Part shown: positions 1-8,639 of the stretch, piece after piece | How the letters are laid out: each line of letters begins with the position of its first letter | Numbering within the stretch: position 1 is the first letter of the stretch | Source of the DNA: an uncultured Planctomycetaceae bacterium | GTDB lineage: Bacteria; Planctomycetota; Planctomycetia; Planctomycetales; Planctomycetaceae | Assembly (NCBI GenBank): GCA_903921605.1 | Contig: CAIXQV010000991.1 | Span: forward strand, 1-64,000 | Direction: 5' to 3' | Length of the DNA stretch: 64,000 nucleotides | Notes under the pieces: generated by a model | The model's database searches: none | What the model saw: only the letters and a program-made list of their open reading frames with translations | Told to the model about the DNA's origin: nothing | Program-made: the position numbers and the translations under genes

Positions 1-1
1 C

Positions 2-1441
2 GAAACATTGCTGAAGTTGCTGCAAAGTGAAGACCGTCGCAGCAGTGTTGAACGTGAGCAGGAAAGACTCAACGGCTTGCTGAAGGATGTTCGAAGCATA
101 TTGGCTGAACAAAAATCAGCCCGAGCTGCAACACAGAATTCTGAAGCTCCTTCGAATGCAGCTCCCGGCCAGCAAAAAGCTCTCGAAGGTGCCAAGAAGA
201 CACTGGACTCGATGAAGGAGCACGACGACCAGCAAGCTGAAGCAGAGCAGGGCGACGACAAAGAAGACGACGAAGCCAGGGATCCGGACAGTTCAGAGGA
301 ATCGGACGGGAAAAGCATCGGGAAATCAAAGGATGGCAAGTCGGCCAAAGTAAAGCCGACTGATGGCAAGCCGGGAGAAGAGAAGAAAGATGGCGATACT
401 GAAGGGACGGATCCCGCGGGCAAAGATCAGGAAGACAAGAAAAAGGGTGACCGCGAGCCCAAAGGCGACAGTGCTCCGAACAGTAAGCCTGGAGATGGCG
501 AGCCTAAGGATGGCGAATCGAAGGACGGCAAATCAAAAGGCTCCGGCTCAAAGTCTGAGCAGAAGTCATCTGGCAAGAAAAAGTCGGCTGGTAAGTCCGG
601 AGAAAAGTCCGGCAAGGATGAACCCAAAAAGACTCCGGGTCGTGAGCAGCTCGAGAACGCACAGCAGCAAATGGAGCGTGCACTTGAGGAATTGAAGGAA
701 CAGGAGCGAGAAAAGGCCCTCGAGCACGAAGACGAAGCACTTGAGGAGTTGCATGAAGCGGCATCAGAGCTGGAAGAGATGCTGAAGCAGCTTCGTGAGG
801 AAGAGAAGGAGATGCTGCTGGCCTCGCTGGAAGCCCGATTCCAGAGAATGCTGGCTGCAGAGACTCAGATTCATGAAGGCACCGTTAGCCTCGCAGCAAC
901 GCCTCAGAAAGAATGGCTCGATCAATACTACGGGCAGTGTCGCGCATTGGCTCAACAACAGACGGAACTCGCCAGTGAATGTGCACAGACGGTGAACCTG
1001 CTACGGGAAGATGGCACATCAGTTTCGATCCTGCTGGCCGTTGAAGACATCGAAGCTGATATGGGCTCAGTTTCGGGATGGCTGCAGGAATCAAAGGTCG
1101 AAGATCTGACTCAGTCAGTACAAAATGACATTATTGAATCGCTCAAACAGTTGATCGAGACAACACAAAAAGAAATGCAGGAGATGAAGGAACAGCAGCA
1201 AAAAAGCCAACAACAGGAGGGTCCACCGCAGAAACCAGGACTCGTTGAACTGATGGCTGAAATCAAGATGCTGAGAAATCTTCAACTGCAGGTGAATCGA
1301 CGAACAAAACAAGTTGACGGTCTGCTCCAGTCAGCTTCCAGTGAAGATCTTCCTTCGCTGAAGAAGCAGGTTCATGACCTTGCTGTCCGTCAAAGGCGTC
1401 TGATCGAGACAGCAAAAGAGCTTGCAAAGCAGCCTCAATAA
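2..1441 (+). CDS. Coiled-coil protein with Lys/Asp/Gly/Ser low-complexity region (5' truncated)
   Basis: The reading frame is open to the left window edge, so the true start lies upstream; a TTG at 8 is only the first in-window start. Counting from it, residues 85-205 are a highly charged low-complexity stretch rich in Lys, Asp, Gly, Ser and Glu with repeated KDGKS-like units. Residues about 212-282 and 375-475 are Glu/Gln/Leu-rich and look like long coiled coils. There is no enzymatic motif. Large proteins ending in such Gln/Glu-rich coiled coils are common in planctomycetes, where I know them as uncharacterised; the missing N-terminus may carry membrane segments, but that is inference. The 3' end overlaps the next gene by 20 bases, which suggests coupled translation. 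Function unknown; the reality of the gene is well supported by length and composition. Confidence 0.8.
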   Translation, partial: ETLLKLLQSEDRRSSVEREQERLNGLLKDVRSILAEQKSARAATQNSEAPSNAAPGQQKALEGAKKTLDSMKEHDDQQAEAEQGDDKEDDEARDPDSSEESDGKSIGKSKDGKSAKVKPTDGKPGEEKKDGDTEGTDPAGKDQEDKKKGDREPKGDSAPNSKPGDGEPKDGESKDGKSKGSGSKSEQKSSGKKKSAGKSGEKSGKDEPKKTPGREQLENAQQQMERALEELKEQEREKALEHEDEALEELHEAASELEEMLKQLREEEKEMLLASLEARFQRMLAAETQIHEGTVSLAATPQKEWLDQYYGQCRALAQQQTELASECAQTVNLLREDGTSVSILLAVEDIEADMGSVSGWLQESKVEDLTQSVQNDIIESLKQLIETTQKEMQEMKEQQQKSQQQEGPPQKPGLVELMAEIKMLRNLQLQVNRRTKQVDGLLQSASSEDLPSLKKQVHDLAVRQRRLIETAKELAKQPQ

Positions 1442-2192
1442 TCCGGACAATCTGCGACGCAAGGCGGGTAGCCCAATTCAAAGTGACAATCCCTATGCAC
1501 CGCCACAGGAGGTTCCCGATCAGGCAGTGCAGGTTAATACGGAGAATCGGGATTTCGAACTGACCGAGAACGGAATTCTTTGTCGATCCAATGTCACGCT
1601 GCCGCAGTTTTGCCTCGTCACAGGGCAATCCGACGACCTTCGCGTTCTTACATTGAAAGTGCTCGCCCCCAGTGATGGGCTCCGAACACTGCGACATCTT
1701 GCAACAGGCCTGCTTCTGATTCCCTTGGGAATTCTCTTGTTAATCTATCTGGTGGTCGGAAGAAATAGCCCGCAAGAGGCAATCTCTCTCTATTTTCTTC
1801 TGGGAGTTTGGGCTTTCGTCGCCATGCTGATCAATCTTGCTGTGGAATTGAACACACCTCGAGTCTACCTGAAAGTCTCCCTGTCAGCTCAAAAGTACCG
1901 ACAATGGAAGTGGCTTCAGTGGGCAGTACTACCTGCAATTGGCCTGACGGCCTGCAGCGAACTGATAAAGGAACTCTTTGGAGTGATTGGTCTATTTGTT
2001 TGCTGGTTTCTTGTCCTGTTGATTTTGGCGTTCTTGCGAGGACGTTTGTCAATGCGGTGGCTTGATGGGGCAAACTTGATCGCGACGCGGAAATCAGAGG
2101 AGCATTTCGAAGTCACCCGCTTCTCCGTATCGTTCATGACAGCACTTCGAGAACATGTGATCAGTTCCAGGAATGGTCCCCTCGCAAGCTAA
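1422..2192 (+). CDS. Membrane protein with N-terminal NPYAPP motif
   Basis: A 256-residue protein of unknown function. Residues 22-28 read DNPYAPP, a short motif seen at the N-terminus of many otherwise unrelated planctomycete membrane proteins. Hydrophobic segments at about 92-113, 121-142, 166-180 and 184-205 predict four membrane passes, with a soluble N-terminal region of about 85 residues. The start is a TTG inside the last codons of the preceding gene, behind an AG-rich stretch; no ATG lies before the NPYAPP motif in this frame, so a non-ATG start is likely. The overlap argues for co-expression with the coiled-coil protein. No catalytic motif is visible. Confidence 0.75.
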   Translation: MQSSLNNPDNLRRKAGSPIQSDNPYAPPQEVPDQAVQVNTENRDFELTENGILCRSNVTLPQFCLVTGQSDDLRVLTLKVLAPSDGLRTLRHLATGLLLIPLGILLLIYLVVGRNSPQEAISLYFLLGVWAFVAMLINLAVELNTPRVYLKVSLSAQKYRQWKWLQWAVLPAIGLTACSELIKELFGVIGLFVCWFLVLLILAFLRGRLSMRWLDGANLIATRKSEEHFEVTRFSVSFMTALREHVISSRNGPLAS

Positions 2193-2533
2193 AACTTGTA
2201 ATTTGGGCGGTCTGCAGGGCAAGTGGAAGAGGGGCCATACTCAAGGTCACTTGGCAGATTTCTGGAAAGCGACTGGATCACTGGAATCACATTTGGCGAT
2301 CATGAATTTTTGTTGACATTCCGCACCAGGGATTCAAAAATCCCGCAGCGGAAGGATTCAACGGTTTCGCACGTTGGAATGGGCTGTGCCCCCTCGTATG
2401 TTTGTTCAAAGGTTAATTGCCGGAACAAGTCGATGTGAGTGGCGGCCCTCTAAAGCGAAAATCTCCAGGGACGGAGGTGAAGGATCGATGACAATATTTT
2501 TGCAACCGGTTTGCACCCCACTGGAGTCTTTGA
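2193..2533. other. Intergenic stretch, no gene seen
   Basis: Short open frames here have no ribosome binding site or family resemblance. The only clear structure is the hairpin at 2319-2353. Confidence 0.5.
2319..2353. other. Two-part inverted repeat (hairpin)
   Basis: TTCCGC (2319-2324) pairs with GCGGAA (2348-2353), and inside it GGGATT (2329-2334) pairs with AATCCC (2339-2344) around a CAAA loop. It lies between the NPYAPP gene and the small acidic gene. There is no T-tract, so it may be a weak terminator, an mRNA-end structure or a regulatory hairpin. Confidence 0.45.
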
Positions 2534-2845
2534 ATGTCTTTTATGTATTCCGAAGCCGATGCTGGACTTGAATCTCTGTCCGAAATTGAAGGCTACGAAT
2601 TCCTGAGCGATCTGGATGCCGGGTTTGAAGAAGAATTGCGGTCGTTGGGTGTTGATCCCGCGTCTCCAACGGCAGCCAAGCCGGGTTCTGAAGAAAAAGT
2701 CATGATGCTTGCCGCTCGCTATGCGGCCGGCCTTCCATTGTGGCATTCAGACGATTGTTATGACCACGGACCTGGCAGTGTTGGTAATCTCATCGTTGAC
2801 GACGAGATTAGTGATGATGGTGCAGAGTCGTTCGACATCGCCTGA
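2534..2845 (+). CDS. Small acidic hypothetical protein
   Basis: A 103-residue strongly acidic protein (many Glu and Asp, few Lys or Arg), without membrane segment or signal peptide. It has no motif I recognise; a His/Asp/Cys cluster (WHSDDCYDHGP, about residues 70-80) is the only polar patch that might bind metal, which is speculation. A second in-frame ATG lies at 2543. It stands alone on the plus strand and is followed 36 bases after its stop by a perfect intrinsic terminator, which supports it being a real single-gene transcript. Confidence 0.6.
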   Translation: MSFMYSEADAGLESLSEIEGYEFLSDLDAGFEEELRSLGVDPASPTAAKPGSEEKVMMLAARYAAGLPLWHSDDCYDHGPGSVGNLIVDDEISDDGAESFDIA

Positions 2846-2880
2846 TGCCGAACAAACCCTGTGATTGACAAAGCCAAATA

Positions 2881-2911
2881 AAAAACGCCACAGTAACCTG
2901 TGGCGTTTTTT
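2881..2911 (+). terminator. Rho-independent terminator
   Basis: A perfect 13-bp stem (2881-2893 with 2898-2910) around the loop TAAC, with A-run on the left and a run of six T on the right. The stem is symmetric, so it could also stop transcription from the minus-strand gene ending at 3018. Confidence 0.9.
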
Positions 2912-3017
2912 CGTTGGCCTCAAAGAATCTTCATTTTCACGTGGCAGAGAAGTGACCGGAACCGCCTTCTACCTAACAGGCGGTTTACATCTACCAAAGC
3001 CACTTCGGCCGGGACTG

Positions 3018-3320
3018 TCAGAATCCAGTATCTTCTTCTTCCAGTTGCGACTGCAGTTGATCTCGTTCTCGACGTGTTGTCTCCAGGTCAAACATCAGAT
3101 ATTTGACATCCAGTCGAAGTTGGGACAACGCTTCCTGAACAAGGTTAAGAATTCGTCGGCGGCGTTGGATTGAGTCAGAGACTCGGTTGAACGCCAGAAC
3201 CAGATTCTCTCGCTCCGGTCCTTTCATAGAATCTATCAAACGCCCCAATTCCAGCATTTCTACTGGTAAAGCTTCGGCCTCTGTATCGTTAAATCGCTTT
3301 TGAACTGTCATGGCAGACAT
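3018..3320 (-). CDS. Small coiled-coil hypothetical protein
   Basis: From the ATG at 3320 this gives 100 residues; a second ATG three codons on (3311) is equally possible and the frame stays open to an ATG at 3419. The protein is charged and helical, with an Arg-rich stretch (IQRRRRIL) followed by a Leu-heptad region ending in a Gln/Glu-rich tail, consistent with a short coiled coil. No signal peptide, membrane segment or catalytic motif. The family is unknown to me. It converges with the small acidic gene and probably shares its bidirectional terminator. Confidence 0.5.
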   Translation of the reverse strand: MSAMTVQKRFNDTEAEALPVEMLELGRLIDSMKGPERENLVLAFNRVSDSIQRRRRILNLVQEALSQLRLDVKYLMFDLETTRRERDQLQSQLEEEDTGF

Positions 3321-3639
3321 CCTGGGAAGGGGGGAGTCCGCGAATTGCGATATCGCGGGCAATGCGAAAGATTCTTGTCGCCATGATTCTTCATCACAAG
3401 CAAATAGCCGGGCCGACATCAGTTTTTTTGCAACGTCTGACGGAGAATCTCACCATTCTCTCACGACCGGGCGATTTTTGGGGAATCCCGTCGGTTCACC
3501 CCCGGATAAACCAGCACGTAGCCAGCCGGAGCAACAAATCTGGGCTCGGTAAAAACTGCGACTTTCGCTAGCATTCTGACTTCCTGCAGACAGTCTGCGG
3601 CAGATTAAGATTGAAAGACAGAATGAGCACGGATGTTCA
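3321..3639. other. Divergent intergenic region
   Basis: Lies between the minus-strand small coiled-coil gene and the 977-residue plus-strand gene. It contains a perfect 10-bp palindrome GCGATATCGC at 3347-3356, about 27 bases upstream of the minus-strand start, a possible operator. I see no convincing sigma70 promoter or further gene. Confidence 0.35.
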
Positions 3640-6573
3640 ATGTTGTCAGCTAATTCTCATCCTTCACTCGAACCACAGCTTCCGCAAAATGCGAACAGCC
3701 GAAGGCATGTCACGTTCGGTTCGCGGAGTGCTTCCGCCCTACGTCGTTCCTGTTGCAAGTTTCTGACATTAGCGGTGCTCTTTGGACTGACGCTGTCATC
3801 ATTCACTGCAGCCGACGAGACATTGTCTGAAGCGGTTCCTTCAAGGTGGGCAGTTATCGGAACCCAAAGGAACACCCGGGTTGAGCAAAAGCTCGCAGCC
3901 CACGACGGCGAGGCGGTACAGCGATTTCGAATGCTTAACACTCGTTTGCCCGAAGATCTTCAAATCCGGACCAGTGTGCCTGCATCGATAGTTCACAATG
4001 ACTACAAGGCCTCTGTCGGGATCCACTCGTCTGTGATTGGCATTCAACTGGGTTTACTGGTGGTGCTGCCAAACCATGCTGATCCAAGAACGGGTAAGCC
4101 CCTTGAGCTTATTCTGCTCGGTGAAAAACTATCAGCGGCAGATCAGTGGCAGACTCTCCATGTGGAAGCCACAAGGAAAGTGATTGAGGCACAGACCCGA
4201 CGTGTTCGCGCTGAGTTGAACAGCTCAGATATCCGCATGCAGCAGGCAATAATTACAGGTCTTGTACTGTTCGTAGAGGCGACGCCCGGGGAGGTTTTTT
4301 TTGATCTCGGTGTCGTTTCCTCCGGCCCCACCATCGCACCTGCAGAGTCTCTCATTAAGCTTGTTTCGGAGTCGTCTCCTGAATCCTCACCTTCGGAGAA
4401 CGAAAGACGGTTTGTCCCTGTTGACGTCGAGCTGGGAGGACTCATGCTCGATCATAAACCCGTCGTCATGAGGATGGCTCCGGATCATGCCGAGCACATT
4501 CAAACACTGAAGCAAATCGGCCTGAACTCAGTCTGGGTTCCGGACAGTAATGATCAGGATCGTGCGAGGAGTTTGTATGAAGCAGGAATTGCAGTCATCG
4601 CGACCCCTCCCCATCCCGAATTCGAACCCGGCGACTATACGCGTCTGCTGCAATCACTTCCACCTCTCGATCAGCAGTATCCTCATGTGTCAGCCTGGCT
4701 GACAGGAACTCGAGTTTCTCCCGAGGAGCAACCTCATCTCCTGGCATGGTCTCGCGAAGTTCGCAGCGCTGACAGAAAGTATCAGCGACTGCAGATAGCT
4801 GATGTCACCGGGTCAGAAGGTTCAGTTGCTCGGGAAATCGACCTTGTTGGAATCGGGCGGCATGTTGTCGGGCGAGATATTTCCTTTGGCTCTCTTCGAA
4901 ACTTACTTATCCGTCGCCAGCAGAATGCGGGCCAGATTTCCTGCCCGTGGACATGGGTTCAAACGGAGCCATCGGCATTGCAGCGAGCCTGGCGAGACGA
5001 TCTGGGACTTCGTCAGACGTTTCTGGAACCGGAGCAGATTCAGCAGGGTGTCTACACGGCGTTGTCTGCCGGTTATAAGGGGATAGGCTTCTGGAAAACG
5101 CATGCTCTGCAAATCGACAATAGTGCGGATCGTGAAACCGCCATTGCTATCGAGCTTGCCTGCATGGAAATTGAACTGCTGGAACGTTTTCTGGCTCGCG
5201 GCAGAATTGAAGGTTACCTCGCACTCCATCAGGGCGAACAGAAACCAGCTTCACGAAATCGTGACACGCGATCACGTTTGAATTCTGCTCTCGGAGGCCG
5301 AACGGCTGGAGCTGCGGTCGCAGGCGCCGAGGGGCCTTCAACACATGATGCCGTTGTCATTAATGGCAATGGGAATACTCTGATCCTCGCGACAGCTTGG
5401 GATAACGTCTCGCAATTTGTTCCAGGCCCTCTGTTTGAGCCGGAAGTCAATCTGATCGTAGCTGCGTCGGAAACTTCTTCCGCGTGGCAGATCTCCACGA
5501 CAGGGATCAGTGGGTTGCCTCGAGAAGTGACGGCAGGCGGCCTGTCACTAAAGATCAAAAATTTCGATCAAAGCGCGGCGCTGGTGATTTGTTCCAACCC
5601 TGCGGCACTGATTCCCGGGCTGGAAAAGCAAATTCACGCGATGGCCCCGCGGGCTGCCGCAAGAACGACGGAGCTGGCTTCTCTGAAGTATCTGCGAGTT
5701 CTGGAAACTCTCGAACTCCTGCGGGACGAGCATACTGTCTCACCTCAGGTCGATGCTCTGATGTCGCAGTCCAAACAGATGCTGGACCGAGCTGAGTTTG
5801 AACTGAAAAATCAGGACTTCCATGAGGCCGCACAGCGTGCACGCGACTCCATGCGATTTGCCAGACTGGCTCAACAGGAGTGCTGGAAACTTGCCATTGC
5901 AGATCTGAGCTCGCCGACGTCGTCTCCACACACCATATCGTTCGCAACGCTTCCCGATCACTGGCGTTTGATTCATTACATTGAGCAACAGCAGCACCGT
6001 CTCAGTGATAATCTTCTGCCATCGGGCGATTTTGAGAACCTGCGCTCGGCATCACAGGAAGGCTGGAACCTCAGCATTGCACCAAAGTCTCCCTGCTCGG
6101 CAACCGCCGATGTGCTACAGGATCCCCGCGCGGGGAAGGTTCTGCGATTGATTGCCTGGTATGCAAACCCCGAGTCAAACCGACTCTCACGCGATGATTC
6201 AATGCCGATCACGGTGACAACGCCACCTATAGAGGTAAATGCGGGAGACGTGATGATCGTCAGCGGACGAGTGAGAAAAGGGCGAACCGCGTCGCCTGAA
6301 TCGAAGCGTCCTCTTGTGATCTTCGACTCTGAGCTTGGTCCTGAGAACAGCGTGCGCACGGAATTGGAATCCGAATGGACCAAATTTGAGATGATTCGCC
6401 CGGTCAGTTCATCAACATCATTCTCTGTAACTATTGGCCTGATGGGACAAAGCGGAGTTGAAGAAGCGCATATAGACGACCTGAAGATTCGTCGCATACC
6501 AACGCTGCAATCGTCTGAGCCGATGCGACTTACAGGCGACGAGAAATCTTTGCCCCTGAACAGCCCTGAGTAG
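3640..6573 (+). CDS. Large exported protein, glycosidase-like middle and beta-sandwich C-terminus
   Basis: 977 residues, family not recognised by name. After an unusually long, Arg-rich N-region a hydrophobic segment at about residues 41-57 ends in an Ala-Ala-Asp site, consistent with an exported protein. Residues about 260-520 resemble a TIM-barrel fold of the glycoside hydrolase kind (phrases such as LKQIGLNSVWVPD and AGYKGIGFWKT), but I cannot identify a catalytic acid pair. A helical segment follows at about 660-760, then from about 790 a region opening with LLPSGDFENL that looks like a carbohydrate-binding beta-sandwich. It is the first gene of an apparent operon: the EamA gene begins 10 bases after its stop. 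Probable role in extracellular glycan or surface work is inference only. Confidence 0.75.
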   Translation: MLSANSHPSLEPQLPQNANSRRHVTFGSRSASALRRSCCKFLTLAVLFGLTLSSFTAADETLSEAVPSRWAVIGTQRNTRVEQKLAAHDGEAVQRFRMLNTRLPEDLQIRTSVPASIVHNDYKASVGIHSSVIGIQLGLLVVLPNHADPRTGKPLELILLGEKLSAADQWQTLHVEATRKVIEAQTRRVRAELNSSDIRMQQAIITGLVLFVEATPGEVFFDLGVVSSGPTIAPAESLIKLVSESSPESSPSENERRFVPVDVELGGLMLDHKPVVMRMAPDHAEHIQTLKQIGLNSVWVPDSNDQDRARSLYEAGIAVIATPPHPEFEPGDYTRLLQSLPPLDQQYPHVSAWLTGTRVSPEEQPHLLAWSREVRSADRKYQRLQIADVTGSEGSVAREIDLVGIGRHVVGRDISFGSLRNLLIRRQQNAGQISCPWTWVQTEPSALQRAWRDDLGLRQTFLEPEQIQQGVYTALSAGYKGIGFWKTHALQIDNSADRETAIAIELACMEIELLERFLARGRIEGYLALHQGEQKPASRNRDTRSRLNSALGGRTAGAAVAGAEGPSTHDAVVINGNGNTLILATAWDNVSQFVPGPLFEPEVNLIVAASETSSAWQISTTGISGLPREVTAGGLSLKIKNFDQSAALVICSNPAALIPGLEKQIHAMAPRAAARTTELASLKYLRVLETLELLRDEHTVSPQVDALMSQSKQMLDRAEFELKNQDFHEAAQRARDSMRFARLAQQECWKLAIADLSSPTSSPHTISFATLPDHWRLIHYIEQQQHRLSDNLLPSGDFENLRSASQEGWNLSIAPKSPCSATADVLQDPRAGKVLRLIAWYANPESNRLSRDDSMPITVTTPPIEVNAGDVMIVSGRVRKGRTASPESKRPLVIFDSELGPENSVRTELESEWTKFEMIRPVSSSTSFSVTIGLMGQSGVEEAHIDDLKIRRIPTLQSSEPMRLTGDEKSLPLNSPE

Positions 6574-6583
6574 AACGCTCGCA

Positions 6584-7489
6584 ATGACATGGATCCTGCT
6601 CAGCTTATGCTCGGCCGTTTTTCTGGGATTCTATGAAATCGCCAAGAAGGTTTCGCTGAAAGAGAATGCCGTCCCTCCCGTTCTGTTTTTTAATGTTCTG
6701 ACTGCCGCGAGTCTTTGGCTTCCATTGATCCTGTTCTCTCAATTCTATCCCACAGGATTACCGGCTCACTTTCTGCGAGTTGAATCGCTGTCCGGAACGG
6801 GGCACATTCTGTTGTTCCTGAAATCACTGATCGCAGGCAGTTCCTGGATCTTCGCATCGTTTGCTCTTAAGCATCTGCCAATGTCGATTGCCGCTCCTAT
6901 TCGAGCAAGCAGCCCACTCTGGACGATTACGATCGCAGTTATTTTCTTAAGCGAACGGCCCGATTTGTGGCAGTGGGGCGGGATCACCATCATTCTGATC
7001 TCCTTCTACGCATTCTCGCTGGTAGGGCGAAAGGAGGGGATTCACTTCCACAGAAACCGCTGGGTTGGCTTTATGGTGATCGCAACACTGCTTGGGGCCT
7101 GCAGTGCCTTGTACGATAAGTTCCTGCTACAAAACTGTCATCTGCATGCTGCGACTGTTCAGGCATGGTTCTCTGTGTATCTTGTGCTGGTCATGACTCC
7201 CTTGGTGACGCACTGGTACTTTAAAGGGCGCACGACGACTCCCTTTCAGTGGCGCTGGTCAATCCCCGTGATCTCCATCCTGCTGCTTGTCTCCGACTTT
7301 CTTTACTTCACTGCGATTGAAACGCCAGGGGGATTGATCTCCGTCATTTCTCCGCTTCGAAGAACTTCGATCGTGATTGCATTTATCGCCGGAGTCAGAA
7401 TCTACGGAGAAAAGAATCCCTTGCCCAAAGCCGTTTGTATCCTCAGTATGCTGGTCGGAGTTTACGTTCTGAGCCTGTCGAGAGGATAA
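6584..7489 (+). CDS. EamA (DMT-superfamily) permease
   Basis: 301 residues, almost wholly hydrophobic, with about ten predicted membrane segments arranged as two homologous halves (about 1-145 and 160-300), the usual size and layout of EamA/drug-metabolite transporters. Typical sequences such as LKHLPMSIAAPIRASSPLWT in the first half and PLRRTSIVIAFIAGV in the second correspond to the conserved end of each EamA repeat. The substrate cannot be read from sequence; members move amino acids, nucleotide sugars or metabolites across the inner membrane. It sits 10 bases after the large exported protein and 3 bases before the next gene, so the three are probably co-transcribed. Confidence 0.85.
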   Translation: MTWILLSLCSAVFLGFYEIAKKVSLKENAVPPVLFFNVLTAASLWLPLILFSQFYPTGLPAHFLRVESLSGTGHILLFLKSLIAGSSWIFASFALKHLPMSIAAPIRASSPLWTITIAVIFLSERPDLWQWGGITIILISFYAFSLVGRKEGIHFHRNRWVGFMVIATLLGACSALYDKFLLQNCHLHAATVQAWFSVYLVLVMTPLVTHWYFKGRTTTPFQWRWSIPVISILLLVSDFLYFTAIETPGGLISVISPLRRTSIVIAFIAGVRIYGEKNPLPKAVCILSMLVGVYVLSLSRG

Positions 7490-7492
7490 GAG

Positions 7493-8602
7493 ATGATTAC
7501 GAACACCATGAGTCCATCGAACAGCTTGTCTGGCCAATCCGCGACTCCGTCTGTTAAAGACAGTGTGCAAAAACGCTGGTGTCGATTTTTTTCCGGAAGA
7601 ACGCTGTGGAAGTCAGGAATCGCGGCTTTGATCGTTCTGGCCAGTACATCGATTGTGGCGGCCTGTAACATTCCGGTATTTCGATTTGCACTTGAGAGAT
7701 GGAAGTCTGACGTCTGCGAGCTTGTTGTCTTCTTCGAACAACCGCTTTCATCTGACGATGAAATGATGATCAAAGAGCTCGAACAGGAGTCCATATTGAA
7801 GAGCGGTGCCGCGAATCTTAACGTGCTGCGCGTCGACATTAATCAAACAACTGATCAGGAGCTTCGAGACCTCTGGATTACGACGAAGCAAAAAACGGAT
7901 CTGCTGCCACCCGCAGCCGTGGCCCGGTCACTGAAAGGAAAGGGGCAGACCATCAATCATTGGCATGGATCTCTTCAGGAACTCAGATCTTCTAATCTTT
8001 TGCGTTCTCCAGCCAGAAGCCAACTCCTGCGACGTCTTCAGGAAGGCGACTCGATCGTCTGGCTGATGCTTCGATCATCAGATGAGCAGCGAAATGCGAA
8101 AGTCAGAGAACTCCTGAATACTCAGTGCAAAGAACTACCACGACGCATTCAGTTACCGGAGGGCATCGGATTGCCAGGCTCAGAACTGTACTCAGAGGTT
8201 CCTTTGCTACTTCAGTTTTCCGTGCTTGAAATCAACCCGAATGACCCAGAAGAACAGTATCTGGTCCGACAGATTTCCGGACTCAAGATCGATGCTTTTC
8301 GGGAAGGGAGTCCGCTGATCGTTCCCGTGTTCGGGCGGGGACGCGTTCTTGAAGTGATCCCCGGAGAACAGTTGAACGCAGATTTGATCCACGATCTGAC
8401 TGAGTTTCTGTGCGGTGCTTGTTCCTGTCAGGTCAAAGAACAGAATCCGGGCTTTGATCTCTTGCTGACCACCGACTGGAATCAGGCTTTGTTTGGGGAA
8501 GGTGCCGAGCGTCCTCCAGCAGATGCTGCGATCGGCAACGGACAGAAGAAAACGCCCGAACTGATACCTATTCCATCCGGGCGTTCAAAAAAGCAGCGTT
8601 AG
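7493..8602 (+). CDS. Exported lipoprotein-like hypothetical protein
   Basis: 369 residues. A basic N-region is followed by a hydrophobic segment at about 41-58 ending AAC, which could be a lipobox or simply a membrane anchor. The following region (CELVVFFEQPL and LNVLRVDINQT, about 75-120) has the alternating hydrophobic pattern of a thioredoxin-like fold but no CxxC. A CGACSCQ cluster near residue 307 is unusual and may be a disulphide or metal site. A Lys/Arg-rich tail ends the protein. It follows the EamA gene by 3 bases, closing the operon. Known planctomycete proteins of this kind are uncharacterised; no function assigned. Confidence 0.7.
   Translation: MITNTMSPSNSLSGQSATPSVKDSVQKRWCRFFSGRTLWKSGIAALIVLASTSIVAACNIPVFRFALERWKSDVCELVVFFEQPLSSDDEMMIKELEQESILKSGAANLNVLRVDINQTTDQELRDLWITTKQKTDLLPPAAVARSLKGKGQTINHWHGSLQELRSSNLLRSPARSQLLRRLQEGDSIVWLMLRSSDEQRNAKVRELLNTQCKELPRRIQLPEGIGLPGSELYSEVPLLLQFSVLEINPNDPEEQYLVRQISGLKIDAFREGSPLIVPVFGRGRVLEVIPGEQLNADLIHDLTEFLCGACSCQVKEQNPGFDLLLTTDWNQALFGEGAERPPADAAIGNGQKKTPELIPIPSGRSKKQR
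8551..8585 (-). terminator. Probable terminator for the HDOD-GGDEF gene
   Basis: AACGCCCG (8551-8558) pairs with CGGGCGTT (8578-8585). Read on the minus strand the stem is followed by TTCTTCT, giving a T-rich tail. It lies in the 3' end of the opposing plus-strand gene and could serve both directions; the 19-base loop is longer than usual. Confidence 0.45.
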
Positions 8603-8639
8603 ACGTGGTTTGATGTCGTCAGTACTTGGCATGGAAAAA

